Under the pieces are notes generated by a model. The model was not told the origin of the DNA. It made no database searches and worked only from the letters and a program-made list of their open reading frames with translations. DNA of 64,000 nt from Panopea generosa (Eukaryota; Mollusca; Bivalvia; Adapedonta; Hiatellidae): the NCBI GenBank assembly GCA_029582155.1, contig CM055903.1, positions 42,113,769 through 42,177,768 of the forward strand, given 5' to 3'. Made by a program: the position numbers and the translations under genes. Positions 38,967 through 50,700 of this stretch are shown here, piece after piece; position 1 is the first letter of the stretch, and each line of letters starts with the position of its first letter.

Positions 38967-41900
38967 GTAAGTTACTTGAGCCGTGAGTATGACACAATTT
39001 TGGTCTTTTTTCTTCTACCTTCATCTTCTTCCATATAATGAGCAGGGATCTTAAAAGAACTTTTGTACCTCAACGAAACTCAGTACGGCAGTGTCTCAAA
39101 TGTTAATTTTTTAGATGGTTTACAGTGTTGTGTCTGTGAAAAAAATGTCGGGGGTGTTACTCCTCAGAGTCATCCAAGGTAGATGCAGATATTGTGCATA
39201 CAATAAATCTACAGTTACAAGTTTTTAGAAAACTTAATATTTAAGTATTGATTCTCTTGTTCCATGTTCATGATTTTCATCCAGGGAGAGTAGTCACTGT
39301 TTGAATGTGTCTACTGTACCAGACATGAAGCAGTGAATGAGTGATGGCATTGAGCTATATAAGACACTACAGTAAGACACAAAGCATCAATGTAGAAAAG
39401 CTCACACCACCTTTGTCTCAGATAATAGGAAAACCAAGAAGCTTTATACCTTCATAAAGCAGTTAGCATCATATATTAGTTATACAGTTAACTGAGCATC
39501 TCTTCACTTACTAATTTAGGCATTGCCCACTGTGAGTTGACTACCAATATACTGAACAACCAGTTCAGTAGTGGCTATGTAAAGGAAGTCTGCACCATGA
39601 TCCATCATAAAAAGGCATGCTATTTACCAATTTGTCTTGTAGTGGATTAAAAACTATAACTCTAACAGGAATAGCAGGTTTTGGTTGAAAAGTAATCTTC
39701 TGCACCAGTTTCCTCCAGTGTACCCCATGACTTACTGCTCTTCCTACTATATATTTATCAATGACATACCAGCCAGAGTCACATCCATCACAAAACTCTT
39801 TGCAGTTGACAGTTTGCTCTGCAGGAAAATCTAAACATCAGCCCTGCAAGATGATGTAAGTTGCCAACTTGGAGTCTTTTTTAACCCTCGAAGTGTGAGG
39901 TCATAAGAATCACCCACAAAAGAAGCCTTCTGCAGCACACCGATACCATCCACAGAATAGACCTTGCCATAGTGAAATACTTTGAAGTCACCAGTTCTGA
40001 TCTGTCATAGATACACCCAAAAAGGCAAACAATAGTCTGGCTTCCTTCAGTATAAATCTAACTAGCTGCCCATAATACAAAAAGGACCAATGGCACACAA
40101 ACCTAGTTGTCCTGGAGTATGCTTCCCCAGCCAGCAAAAGTACATGTTGCCTTTCCTCAGGACAAAATTCTACATACACTTATTCTGCAGTTTTTATCTG
40201 CACCCGTTTCGTGCCTCACGTTTATTTTTACATAAGGCACATTGTACAACAAAACTCCAGAGCGGGCTTTGTTATATACATGGGATTGGAAGAACAGAGG
40301 AAGAATACATGTAATGTAGGCAAATTGGGTCAGGGTCTTTGTTACTGAAATAGGAAAGAGTGTTTATGCTCAATAACTTTAGTTTCCTTTAAAATGTTTT
40401 GATAATATGTTGTATAAAAAGGAAGTTTCAGGTTAGTTTGAGGAGAATGGGGTCACGGTTAAGGTCACTGTTACAATAAAATAGAAAAATGGTTTCCACT
40501 CAATAACTTTAGTTTAAAAAGTTTTCATTATGATATTTCGATAAAATTTTGTATGTAGTTTGTGATTGATTTCAGGGGTGGATCCAAGATTTCAGTTAAA
40601 AGGGGGCAAACTTAGGGGGCATAACACAAAATCTGAATGGGCACACATGTTTTTCAGTATAAATATTGTGTTGTAGGGGAGAGCGTATACCGTGTTTTTT
40701 TAAAGAGTAGAGCCGCCATTTGGTTTTATGGTGAATCAATTCCCTGTCATAAAAAAACTTATTTCTGCCTAAATTGTTATCACCATCAAACCTTCAGTTC
40801 TTATCCAAGAAATTAATGATGATAAAATTTCATAATATTTCTTGAACTAGTCAAATTGAACCAGACCTGAATGAACAGTAGAAACTTGTTAGCCAGAAGT
40901 GCTTATGCGATGGCGCGTTGTCCATCGTCTGACGTATGTCGTCTGTCGTCTGTTAGCAGCACTTTCTCTGAAACCACTAGGCCAATTAAACTGAAACTTC
41001 ACATGGATATTTCTATTGCATAGGAGACTCTACAATAGATTTTTTTTTTCGATCTGTATTTCAAGATGGCTGCCGTTACTTTAAATAGTCCAAAACTTAA
41101 AAAATCTTCATATCATGAACGGCCCAACAGATTTTCAAAATGTTTACGTGGTTATGATGACCAACTATAGTTTTGTTAGATTTGTTCAAATGGTGTCCCT
41201 AGGGTTAAATATGACCCCGCCCCAAGGGTTCAATTAGGGGACACATGTCATTATAATTTTTTTTTTTTAAATGGAAATGATTTTGCCTTTATCTTCACAG
41301 AAGCATTATTTGGTGAAAGAGGTTCAGATTTGTAAAAATGACTGGGTTCCACTGTCTTAAGGGGTCAGGAGCGGCCCCAAAAGGGTAAAAAATGGGAATT
41401 ACTAAAATCGTTTTCTTAAGAACTGGTATGTCAGATTTGTTCATATTTGGCATAAAACATACCTATGTGAAGGGGTTTTATTGCAGATAAGAATTTAGTG
41501 GCTAAAATTTAAAGGGGCCCTGTTTTTTTTCACCATTTATTCTGAAACCACTAGGCCAATTAAACTGAAACTTCACATGGATGTTTCTATTGCATAGGAG
41601 ACTATACATAAGATTTTTTTTTTCTATCTAAAATTCAAGATGACTGCCTTTAATAAAAATAGTCCAAAACTAAAAAAATCTTCATCTCATGAACAGCCCA
41701 ACAGATTTTCAAAATGTTTGTGTAGTAATGAAGACCAACTAGAGTTAAAAATGTCCCCGCCCCGATGTTTCTATTGTGTAGGAGAATTTCAAAAAGTGCT
41801 ATGGCCACTATGAGTCAGTAGAGCGTCCTCAGGCCCTCTTGGGCCTCTTGTTTTTGTAATGCAATTAATTTCTTAACATTTTCAAGAAATGCATACATAT

Positions 41901-44900
41901 TATAATTATTTATAGATTTTATAGGTATGTGAACCACTGCAAATATTAAATTCACCATTAATCGGTGTTGTTATGACTTCAAATGTTTACTGTAGTTTAA
42001 TTTTCAATGAAGAGTATGAGTTTTCAGATTCACAGTGTTTACCGGTATTACCAGTGAAAAAAGCTATAAATGTCTTTAAAATATAAAATGGATACAAAGC
42101 ATCTCATCGTAAATAAATAAAATCCGAATCATCAGGTATGACAAATGCACCAAAAATGTCATTCAAGACCCTTTCTAAAATTAAGCAAATTTTATAATAT
42201 GTAAACCAGCATGACAGATCAAATCAAAATCAATCACGAATCATTGATATGTCACAAATTTGTTGCAATTTCAAGCATGAAATCTCTTTTAGTCTAAACT
42301 GAACTCGTAGGCCAAGTTAGGAAACCTCTTTTCAATATATTATTTGGCATGTTTACTGTAGATATCCTTATGGCAAGATGGGTTAGTGAGTACATAGAGG
42401 TATGATATAGTGGGAAAAAATATTTTAAGGTAATTTTAAAGTTTTGAAAAATCCTGATATATTCCCTTAAAAACAAAATTTCCCATTGAAATATTTTGAA
42501 TCTTTTGCAGGATAATTCATCCGGTAAAGATGGTTTGTGGATTCTGTGCAATATCTGTTGCATTTGGAGGATTTGTTTACTGTACAAGTTCTCGCTGGAA
42601 GGCACGAAGGTTTAAGAGGGACCATCCCATCATCAGTGTTGTTGTTATTCTGCTTGTTGGCTACCTGCTGGTGTATATGGTGGGAGCAGTCATTGTCTTC
42701 ATGTTTGGAATAGCTTTTCCTTTACTGTGTAAGTATTCAGCTTTTAGTGGAAACAGGGAGCAATACCATATTCCCTCGATTAAACAACCCCCATCCAATG
42801 TGAGTAAAAAAAATAATTGTTTGAAGCATTATCAGTAAAAGGAAACCTTAACGGTTATGTGTATTTGTTTGTAAACACAATATTTTCATTTGAAAAACTC
42901 TTCAGAAAAAAAAATCAGACTAAAATAAATGCTTCCCTTTGAAAAATACATCATCCCCAGGAATATATTTGACTTTATATATTTTTATTTGTTTTATTAT
43001 GTAAGCCAAGGAATTTTAGAGAAGGAAAAGCAACTGATTGAGATTTTGTGAACGCTCGCGTATTCACGCAAAACCTCGCAATATCTCATTTTTAATTATT
43101 CATTCATCTCAGGAACACAAATCAAAATTTCTTACATTGCAGAATGTAATTCTCATCAAAACAATACCATTCCCAGAAATTTGTATTTAAAATTGTTGAA
43201 GTACTTTAGAATACAAAATTTGTATGTACTGCAGTTAAAATTACGATAAATTTTCCTTCAAATCTCATATTTTTAATTCAAGATCATTTTGCTCATTTGA
43301 AACATGTTTAAACATCTAAGATTACATACATCTTACAGTTTATGTACAAGAAATCAGTTGCCTATGAATTCTGAATGATTAATTTGCCAAATAATTATTC
43401 CTTCATGTGCTATTTCATCAACATTTAGTCAGTTGATGCAAGTTTCCTATCCTTCTATACAAGTCCTTGTGTAAGCAAATCATATTTGGTGTGAGGACAT
43501 TTTATAACCTCTATGTATAGGAACATGGTCTTGATCGACTTCCTTAATTAATTTTTGTAATCAACATTCATGACTTAATCATGTAACTTCCCATGATGCA
43601 AGTTGGTATGAACATTATGAAACTGAAGTTGTTTTATTGTGTTCCAAGAAAATATGTTTAAAGATACATTATAATAATATTATAATAATAATACTGACTT
43701 TACCAGTTTGGACTAAGTCCAGTCTTCCCTGAGGTCCTCAGCAACCAATTATTTTAACCCTTTACTCCATAGATACCAATCACAGAAGGCCTTTGAAAAC
43801 AGTGCAGGAAGAGTTCAGATTGCTCGTAACGAGCAATCTGAACACTTCCTGCACTGTTTTCCACTTTGTCAGTTAATATTAACATAATTCACCCAATAAT
43901 TCAAAAGGTGTCTATATTAAAGGTGTCCAAAGGCGTCTATATGAAGTAAAGGGTTAAACAAGAACATAATGTGTTTAACATTAAAGGCATTGCAACATTA
44001 ATGACCATCATATCAAATACACTGATTTAGAAAGCCAATATAGAAATGATATAGATTAGTATCATATGTGGTAATTGTTTGGTATGCTATGATTGGCTAA
44101 ACTATCCATTATCTGAAGTTGATTTTGCCAGGTCTGTGATTTTTAGCTCAACTATTCAAAGAATAAGGGAGAACTTTTCTACTCACCCAGACTTTGGTCT
44201 CGCACCTTAGTTAAAGTTTTGCATGCAAGTTACAGTCTCAGTAACCATTGCATGTATTGGATTGAAACTTCGCACAACACTTCCCAGTCATCAAATCTAC
44301 TACAATAAATAAGTTAGATAACTCTTACTAGAATATAATGCAAATTATGGCCCTTGTTTGACTTACAAATTCTGGTTAAAGTCTCTATCTTAGCAGCAAC
44401 TGCAGGTATTGGATTGAAGCTTCATACCAGGTTTTGCAGTAAAAGACCTACTCAATTAAATAAGTTAGATCACTCTTGTTTACTTGGATTGGTCATCAGT
44501 CTCAATCAAAGTTTGTACTTTAGTGACAAATGAGTAGTCAACTTGAGAGTGCCGCCTTATGGACAGCTTTTGTCACAATTTTAGTGGTTGTAAATTCCTT
44601 GCATTGCTGCCTTTTAAACAACGCTGTCACTCAAATAGATAAATGTAAATTTGTAATGAGGCCATAATGCATATTATCGTAATGGCACAAATGAAGTATT
44701 GATAAATTGTGTTAATGTTGGACGCAACAGAATTCCCACTTTTTAGGATAAATTATGGTGAGGTAGTCAGTAGATTGGCAGCAATGATATAGAGGATATT
44801 TGTTTGTTTTGGTGTAAGATTGAATTATATTATATCAAGTGATCACCAAAAGTCTTATTACAAACGTGAAAATATCATTTTTGGTGATCTCGAGATGAAA

Positions 44901-45382
44901 TATCATTTGATCTTACACCAAAACAAACAAATTTTCTTTTTATTTTATGCATTTATATAAATTTTTGCTTATTTTGACCTCAATTCACCATTTGATACTA
45001 TTGGATTTATAAAATAATAATAAAAAAAAAATTTTCAATATTTTTTTTAAATTATATGCAAGGACAAAAAAATCAAAAATTTTTTTCTTCATAATTTCAC
45101 TGTTTAAAACAATAGATTACCATGAATAATCCACTTAGCAAATACCTATAATTCATCAAAAATCATAAAATAACTACTTATTACACTATCTACTGCATAT
45201 ACTGTATACAGCTGTTAATGGTTGGTGTTGTTTTATTTTCAGTGATTTTAATCCACGCATCACTGCGAATGAGAAATGTTAGGAACAAAGTCACCAATAA
45301 ACTCGAATACGTCGGGTTAAAACGAACCCCAATGGGAATCATACTGGAAGGGTTAGGCCAGGAACAAGAGGCAGGCTCATAG
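38788..45382 (+). CDS. ARL6IP5: PRA1-family protein ARL6IP5 (PRAF3/JWA), 3 coding exons, complete
   Basis: ARL6IP5 is an ER-associated PRA1-domain membrane protein. In vertebrates it binds ARL6 and the glutamate transporter EAAC1 and affects ER-to-Golgi traffic. Coding exons are 38788-38966, 42511-42728 and 45243-45382; GT/AG joins are in phase, 537 nt, 178 residues (human about 188). The N-terminus has [19 protein letters not shown] and [14 protein letters not shown], matching the human APLR and [10 protein letters not shown] signatures. Hydrophobic stretches at about 46-62 and 67-84 form the first hairpin. A basic loop [12 protein letters not shown] follows, and a second hydrophobic hairpin spans about 100-136. 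The C-terminus has [19 protein letters not shown] and [20 protein letters not shown], again close to human. The start ATG is preceded by an A-rich context and opens directly into the family N-terminus. Confidence 0.95.
39400..40300 (+). mobile_element. decayed LINE reverse-transcriptase fragment in ARL6IP5 intron 1
   Basis: In shifting frames the plus strand gives [20 protein letters not shown], which matches the LINE RT motif YINDLP...LFADD; here it reads FAVD, so the catalytic pair is damaged. Downstream pieces resemble NPxKCEV...THK and LEYASP segments that follow RT in Jockey/CR1-type elements. Several frame shifts and stops are present. The clade is not resolved and the ends are approximate. 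Confidence 0.65.
40301..40870. repeat. short tandem duplication in ARL6IP5 intron 1
   Basis: CTCAATAACTTTAGTTTCCT and CTCAATAACTTTAGTTTAAA occur about 130 bp apart with surrounding GGTCA-rich wording, typical of a dispersed non-coding repeat. Confidence 0.4.
40875..41855 (+). repeat. dispersed mollusc repeat ending GGGCCTCTTG, with a 580-bp internal duplication
   Basis: TCTGAAACCACTAGGCCAAT followed by TAAACTGAAACTTCACATGG occurs at about 40970 and 41550; each is followed by an AAGATTTTTTTTTT-like stretch and CAACAGATTTTCAAAATGTT. The 3' end is AGGCCCTCTTGGGCCTCTTG. A short relative lies at 56240-56360. Confidence 0.7.
42000..42290. repeat. dispersed repeat copy upstream of ARL6IP5 exon 2
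   Basis: ATAAAATGGATACAAAGCAT, AATATGTAAACCAGCATGA and TTGCAATTTCAAGCATGAAA have counterparts at 54540-54960 (TTTAAAATGGATATGAAGCA, AATATGTAACCAATACGATG, TACAATTTTAAGCATGAAAA). Confidence 0.5.
42511..42728 (+). CDS. ARL6IP5: ARL6IP5 exon 2
   Basis: Acceptor TTTTGCAG at 42503-42510. Encodes residues 60-132, covering most of both hydrophobic hairpins and the basic loop between them. The true donor GTAAGT at 42729 is followed by an open stretch that reads on into the intron, which is not coding. Confidence 0.94.
43006..43469 (+). mobile_element. 450-bp MITE with AAGGACTT-type ends, copy 2 (ARL6IP5 intron 2)
   Basis: CCAAGGAATTTTAGAGAAGG at the left and TATCCTTCTATACAAGTCCT at the right are inverted relative to each other. 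The interior matches copies 1, 3 and 4. Confidence 0.75.
43754..43957. mobile_element. TTAA-ended MITE (piggyBac-like), copy 2, with perfect internal palindrome
   Basis: TTAACCCTTTACTCCATAG to TATGAAGTAAAGGGTTAA. The middle (about 43800-43858) is CAGTGCAGGAAGAGTTCAGA facing its inverse, apart from one base, around ACGAGC/GCTCGT. TTAA targets are the hallmark of piggyBac elements. Confidence 0.82.
44140..44560. repeat. dispersed non-coding repeat in ARL6IP5 intron 2
   Basis: Two copies of TGTATTGGATTGAAACTTCG-like wording (about 44252 and 44408) followed by TAAATAAGTTAGATAACTCT-like wording, about 155 bp apart. Confidence 0.5.
44798..44932. repeat. foldback with 23-bp perfect arms in ARL6IP5 intron 2
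   Basis: The arms 44798-44820 and 44910-44932 are exact reverse complements containing TTGTTTTGGTGTAAGAT. A second nested pair, TGATCACCAAAA and TTTTTGGTGATC, lies inside. The structure ends about 310 bp before exon 3. Confidence 0.8.
45243..45382 (+). CDS. ARL6IP5: ARL6IP5 exon 3 and stop
   Basis: Acceptor ATTTTCAG ends at 45242. Encodes residues 133-178 with [14 protein letters not shown], then stop TAG at 45380-45382. The C-terminal tail is about ten residues shorter than the human protein. Confidence 0.94.
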
Positions 45383-45917
45383 ACGAAAACACCAGAATCT
45401 TATTTTTAAACTAATTAGTTAGTCATTTTCTTCTACATTTGTAGAGTTAATAAGATTATTTGCTAATGATTATTGTCTATATTATGCTATGAACACCATA
45501 AAAGTTTACCTAGTTTTCTTAGTTTTATGAACATACTAGTGTTGTTAAATTACAAAAAATGAATTTGATATTGACTCAAAATGGTTTCTTCAAACATCTA
45601 AGCTATTTTTGTCCCAACTTTAGGTAGAATAATTATGTAATGATTCAAATGTTGATTAACAGAACTAGAAACTAAACATTACAATGTATTTGTTAAAGTT
45701 GTGTAATGTTTAGTCAATGTTTAGTCAAAGCAAGAAATCCAATGTAACTTTGGGCAGATGGTCAGTTATTATGTAAATGAGTTGTATAATTATTTATGTC
45801 ATTGCGTAATATGTATACTTACAGTTTAATATGTCTTTCCTATTTAAATATTTTCACTTTAAAAAAATAATCGAGGTGTGTGTCATTCCTTTAAGACAAA
45901 AAAAAAGTAATTAAAGG

Positions 45918-45923
45918 AATAAA
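45918..45923 (+). terminator. candidate ARL6IP5 polyadenylation signal AATAAA
   Basis: An AATAAA about 535 nt after the ARL6IP5 stop, in a plain AT-rich 3' region. Its use is not shown. Confidence 0.3.
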
Positions 45924-46109
45924 AGATTTTACACTGGACACTGTTTCTATCGCACATATTGTATTGATGTTTGAACGAGTTTGGTGCAATGAAATGCCTT
46001 AAATATACAATGCATTAAAATTTGAAACTTCAAATAATACATGATATTCACGTTTTTACAACACACTACTACTAGGTAAACTGTGATCTAAACATGTTTC
46101 GAGCATACA

Positions 46110-46281
46110 TACAGTAAAACCTGTGTATGTGGTCACCTCTATTTAGCAGCCACCTGTGTTAAGCAACCATGTTTGCTATTTCCCATTTCTATGATTTCAG
46201 AGTAAATTAACCTATATTAAGCAACGACCTGTCATCTTTGCTCTTTCTCTTGACTGGCTGCTTAAGACAGGTTTGACTGTA
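46110..46281 (+). mobile_element. MITE, CAGTCAAACCTG family, copy 5
   Basis: TACAGTAAAACCTGTG to ACAGGTTTGACTGTA with the family interior TTAGCAGCCACCTGTGTTAA. Confidence 0.75.
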
Positions 46282-46334
46282 CCTATATTATACTGAAACA
46301 GATGTCATGAAACAAGCCTTACAAACCAGTCTCA

Positions 46335-46530
46335 CTGGAGCGCGTGGTCCAGTGGTAGAGCACCAAACCCATGATCGGAGGGTCGTGGTTTCGATCCTCC
46401 GCTACAGCTATGTGTGGTGTCCTTGAGCAAGGCACTTTTTACTGGTACAACCCAGGAAGACTTCGAGCGTGATTTGTCTAAGTTGTAAGAACTTGTTTCA
46501 CAATCGAAGTAAAATAAATAAGTTTAAAAC
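46335..46530 (+). mobile_element. tRNA-derived SINE, family C, copy 2
   Basis: GCGCGTGGTCCAGTGGTAGA, GGTTTCGATCCTCCGCTAC, GCTATGTGTGGTGTCCTTGA, AGCGTGATTTGTCTAAGTTG, tail AAAATAAATAAGTTTAAAAC. It is a better preserved head than copy 1. Confidence 0.8.
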
Positions 46531-47482
46531 ACCAGTTCAAAATTTTATGAAATATTTGTGAACATGAGAATATATTTTCATTCTAGATATGGTGTGTTAC
46601 ATTATTGTTGTTGTTGTTGTTTTTACATTACTTACACCATTGTAAGATCTGATATTGTTTGTACATGGATGAAAATAATTTTAGGAAGAAAACTTAGAAT
46701 TCATATTTTGTGTTGTTTGGTGTTTTTGGATACTAACATTAGATGATTAGATCAATATTGTACGGCAATCCTACAGCACATGTCGGATATGTTTTTGTAG
46801 AACTAAAGATGGTATAAAAGAAAAAAAAAATATTGTATCAATTCTAGATATGACATTAATGATAAACCAAGACAAAACTTTTAAACCTTGTTTTTTTTTT
46901 CAAAAAAAATTCCTTAAGTTTCATCAATTTAAATCACAGACTAAATGAATTGAATATGGTTTACATCTGTTAACTGATAAAAATGATGGCAAATCTGGGA
47001 TAAAGATATATTCAGTATTCAAAGACTTGCGCTTTTAAAGGCATTAAGTATAGATTTATTGATTCTCCATATTAAAGTACATTGTACATGGCTTACGTTG
47101 CACCAGTATTTTCTTAGATTCTATCTAAATACTTAAATCGACTGGTTCCTTTAGTGATTCAGTGACCAATTTTAGTACTGTAATAAAACGAGATGAAATT
47201 GTATCGCAGCCAGTCTAAAATCTGATCACATGGAAGGTTCACTTAGGATTTCACATTAAAATTTTGAAGTTGTTGAATATAATTAATATATACTTAAAAA
47301 TATTAGTGAAACTGAACTCTGAAAGAAGTCAAAGATCCATTATACTATCTCAATTTGTTTAATAGTATTTCCATTTTAAATTTATATACATTTTTTTAAA
47401 AGCATTATGTTTATATAGCTATGATAATTTGAATTTTTGGATACAGTTTGGCCCACGGTCACCAAATTTGGTCCAACGGTAT

Positions 47483-47654
47483 GTAGTCAAACCTGTCTTA
47501 AGCAGCCAGTCAAGGGAAGGAGAAAAAATGGTCTTTGAAAACAGGTTGTTGCCTAATACAGGTTAATTTGCTCTGAAAGCATAGAAATGGGAAATAGCAA
47601 ATATGGCTGCTTAAGACAAGTGGCTGCTCAGCTGTTTACACAGGTTTGACTGTA
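47483..47654 (-). mobile_element. MITE, CAGTCAAACCTG family, copy 6
   Basis: GTAGTCAAACCTGTCTTAAG to CAGGTTTGACTGTA, about 172 bp, in the opposite sense to copy 5 judged by the order of interior blocks. Confidence 0.75.
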
Positions 47655-48694
47655 CTTGTTTGTAATAAGAATATAAATACTCAAGACCATGCAGTATTAT
47701 TCTGGATAGATTTTACCTCTGCACTGAGATGATTAACTAACCCTAAGATACGTTGTATGTTTTTGTGTATAGCGAAGTTTCATTGAAACTGTTTGATCAA
47801 CTGTCAAAGGTCGCAGATTTGATCTTGGGCAGAAATGGAAAAGAGATTGATTCATATTATAAACACTGAGCTTACTTCGAAAGCAAGATGAGTAAATAGA
47901 TATAAACTAACCCAGCTTGGTGCTTGGATAAGTAATGAATTGGACTTCTCAAAATCAGGCACCATTATTCTGAATGACCTTGACAATTGACTTCACCTAC
48001 AAAATGTCATGAGTTTTCCTCAGGATCAACCGTATTTGGTCCCTAGTTGTTGAAGTAGTACCCAGTACTTCTCAAAACCATGTACTGTACTGTTATTTAT
48101 GACCTTGACTAATATGGATAAATAATTTAACCTTCAAAGTTTTTCAGTTGCTTCTGTTTATACAATACCTTTTTAACATCCATTCTTAGTCCAGATTGTG
48201 TAGAAGGTGTTTTAAAAAAAATAAGTGTGCAAAACCTTAACGTTGACATCATCGGACTGCTCTGGGTTGCCATTTACATTTATATTTTGTAACGCTATTG
48301 CTACATAATAGTATTGAATATGGCAATTGCATAGCAGAAATATTACTTTTCATGACAATACAATTTAAATTAAATGTTGATAATATTTCAGAAGTCCACA
48401 TATTTTGTTAACACACCATTATTACAGTGACCTTGAACTTGATCTCTATGACTACTATGCACATATCTCTGTTATTTATTGTAAATGAATTATTACATTA
48501 TTTGTCATGATATGGTGTTGCATCTTAATTTGAAGTAGTGTGTCCTTTAACCTTGCATTACTAGCTGGGCTTCTTAAATACTTTATGGTAAAGTGATACA
48601 GGCGAGATGTTTGTTCTACTGAATTCTCATGTTTTTATCAGAATAAATCAAACACTTTCCCAAACTTTCAACCTTGGATCTGCCCCTTGTAATA

Positions 48695-48990
48695 TCAGGC
48701 CTGGTTAGCTCAGTTATTAGTAGCACCTCTGACTATCAATCCAGGGGTCGTGAGGTCGAATTCAAGCCCAGTCACAGTTTCCTTGATGTTTGATATATGG
48801 CATTGCATCTGATTGTCATTTGTCTCTCACCTATAACTAAAGAGGGAAAGTTATAAGTTACATGTAATTGCTGAGATGGGTGTGCTCGAGTACTGGGTAA
48901 CCTTAAAAAAAAACAAGAAAGAGTTGATGTTAACTGATCATCTGTTAGCCTTCATTGGCATAAAATGACGCTAAAAATTTAAACAAACAA
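48695..48990 (+). mobile_element. tRNA-derived SINE, family B, copy 5
   Basis: CAGGCCTGGTTAGCTCAGTT, TCTGACTATCAATCCAGGGG, GAGGTCGAATTCAAGCCCAG, CATCTGTTAGCCTTCATTGG, and a tail AAATTTAAACAAACAAAC in place of the TTGA tail of the other copies. Confidence 0.8.
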
Positions 48991-49288
48991 ACGGCTATTA
49001 TCAGTTACTGAATGAGGATGGAGTTCTTTACAGTAAGGTTGTCATAATTATTTGCTGAACATCTCCGTATGTGTCTGATTCTGTTTGTTACAAGTGCTAT
49101 GTTTTTGTTGAGTTCATGTTCTACGCATTTTGTTTTTAAATTTTTGTGCCATTTCCTTGGAGAGCTATAAGTCATGCTGCTACAGTTTTACTTATGTTTA
49201 ATATGTGTATGTATAGGTTCATCATTTAAAACTCAACTGGAGAATAATGTATAATGGTTGTTAGTTTGAAAAAAATTACATTTATTGT

Positions 49289-49432
49289 ATAGTCAAACCT
49301 GTCTTAAGCAGCCATCCAAGGGAAAAAGCAAAAATTACCCCTTAAGATAAGTGGCTGCTTAAATAGAAAATGTGTCTGTTTAATATTAGTGGTTGCTTAA
49401 TAGAGGTGACCACTAATACAGGTTTAACTGTA
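49289..49432 (-). mobile_element. MITE, CAGTCAAACCTG family, copy 7 (internally shortened)
   Basis: TATAGTCAAACCTGTCTTAA to ACAGGTTTAACTGTA. It is about 40 bp shorter than the other copies. Confidence 0.75.
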
Positions 49433-49544
49433 CATGTATGTGAGGGAACAATTTAAATCAAGATTTTCTATCAGAGGCATTTTTGGTATTCAAATGTATA
49501 TAAATGTATGTTAATAAGTGAATTTAAACCAGTGTATTGATTAA

Positions 49545-49775
49545 CAATTCTGCCGTATCAAGATCACTTATCGGTACCTCTCACCGCTAGGGCCGTAAGT
49601 TAGAGTCCTGCTCGCTCCAAAAATTTATGTAAGAAAGTTTGCAAGTCACTTGTGGAAGGACAGTGGTTTTATTCAGTTTCATTCTGAGGTCTTCCTCCAT
49701 CAACAAAACTGGATATGCCATAATATTTTATAACCCGAAATGTGTTGAAAATGGGGTTAAACCCCATCAAAAAAT
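49545..49775 (+). mobile_element. tRNA-derived SINE, family A, copy 3
   Basis: CAAGATCACTTATCGGTACC, TCTCACCGCTAGGGCCGTAA, GAGGTCTTCCTCCATCAAC, and tail ATGGGGTTAAACCCCATC. The extreme 5' head (box A) is lost. Confidence 0.7.
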
Positions 49776-50202
49776 AGTATTTTCCAAGTCTCGACTGTCA
49801 GCATTACACTTAGTATTCAGCTTTTTTCTTCATAATCGAGGTGTGTCTGTTGATTTATAGTTCAACCACACATGTTTGTTGCACATAAAATCAACAGTAT
49901 ATACATATTTAGGTGGTAATTACAGCAGTTCCAAGTAAAACAGGGTTATTATTACCCATATACATATTATTGCCTGAATGTGCCGCAGTTAATTGCAGGC
50001 ACTTAGGCGATTTCTCTCTCTCTCGGATGAATTAACACAAGAGTAAATATCAGGCACTGGAGGATTGAACAATGATTCTGTTCTATTCCAATTACGTTGC
50101 CATAGAAACACTTTGATAAGAATAAGCCGGCTTATTTGAATCAGTAACTAGTATTTTACAAAGATTGTAATCAGTCATTTTATGTTATAGTAAGTACTTA
50201 CA

Positions 50203-50700
50203 TCAAGGACTTAAATAGAAGGATAGGAAACTTGCATCTCTACTAAATGTTGATAAAATACAATGTAATATGTGAAGAAATAATGATTTGGCAAATTAAT
50301 CATTCAAATTTCACAGGAAACAGATTTCTTTACTTTTGATGTAAGATGTATGTAACCTTAGTAGATGTTTTATGATTTTTAAAACATGCAAAATGATATT
50401 GAAATGAAAACATTGTGATTTGAAGTAAAAGTTCAAGTACCGGTATTCTCCTTTATTATTTTAGTGGCAGTATACAAACTTTGTAATCATAAGTTCTTCA
50501 TCAATTTTAAGCACAATTTACTGGGAATGGTCTCATTTTGTAGAAAATTTCACTGTACAAAGAAAGAATTTTGAGTTGTATTTCTGAGATGAATAGAAGT
50601 TAAGATATTTGAACATGAGTTTTCGCAAGATATTGTGTGAATATGCAAGCCTTCATTACATCTCAATCACTTGCTTATCCTTCGATATATAAGTCCTTGA
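50203..50700 (-). mobile_element. 450-bp MITE with AAGGACTT-type ends, copy 3
   Basis: TCAAGGACTTAAATAGAAGG to CTTCGATATATAAGTCCTTGA shows the family's terminal inverted repeats most clearly. Confidence 0.8.

Larger units (their letters stand above)
45924..49288. other. intergenic region after ARL6IP5; only SINEs and MITEs
   Basis: Apart from the separately listed MITEs and SINEs I see no gene here. A weak family D SINE-like piece (TCGCAGATTTGATCTTGGGC, then AAACACTGAGCTTACTTCGA) lies at about 47800-47910. Confidence 0.4.

Noticed and set aside
42729-42838. Continuation of the ARL6IP5 exon 2 frame to a stop at 42838
   Set aside because: A strong donor GTAAGT at 42729 and a matching in-phase exon 3 with the conserved C-terminus show that this is intron.
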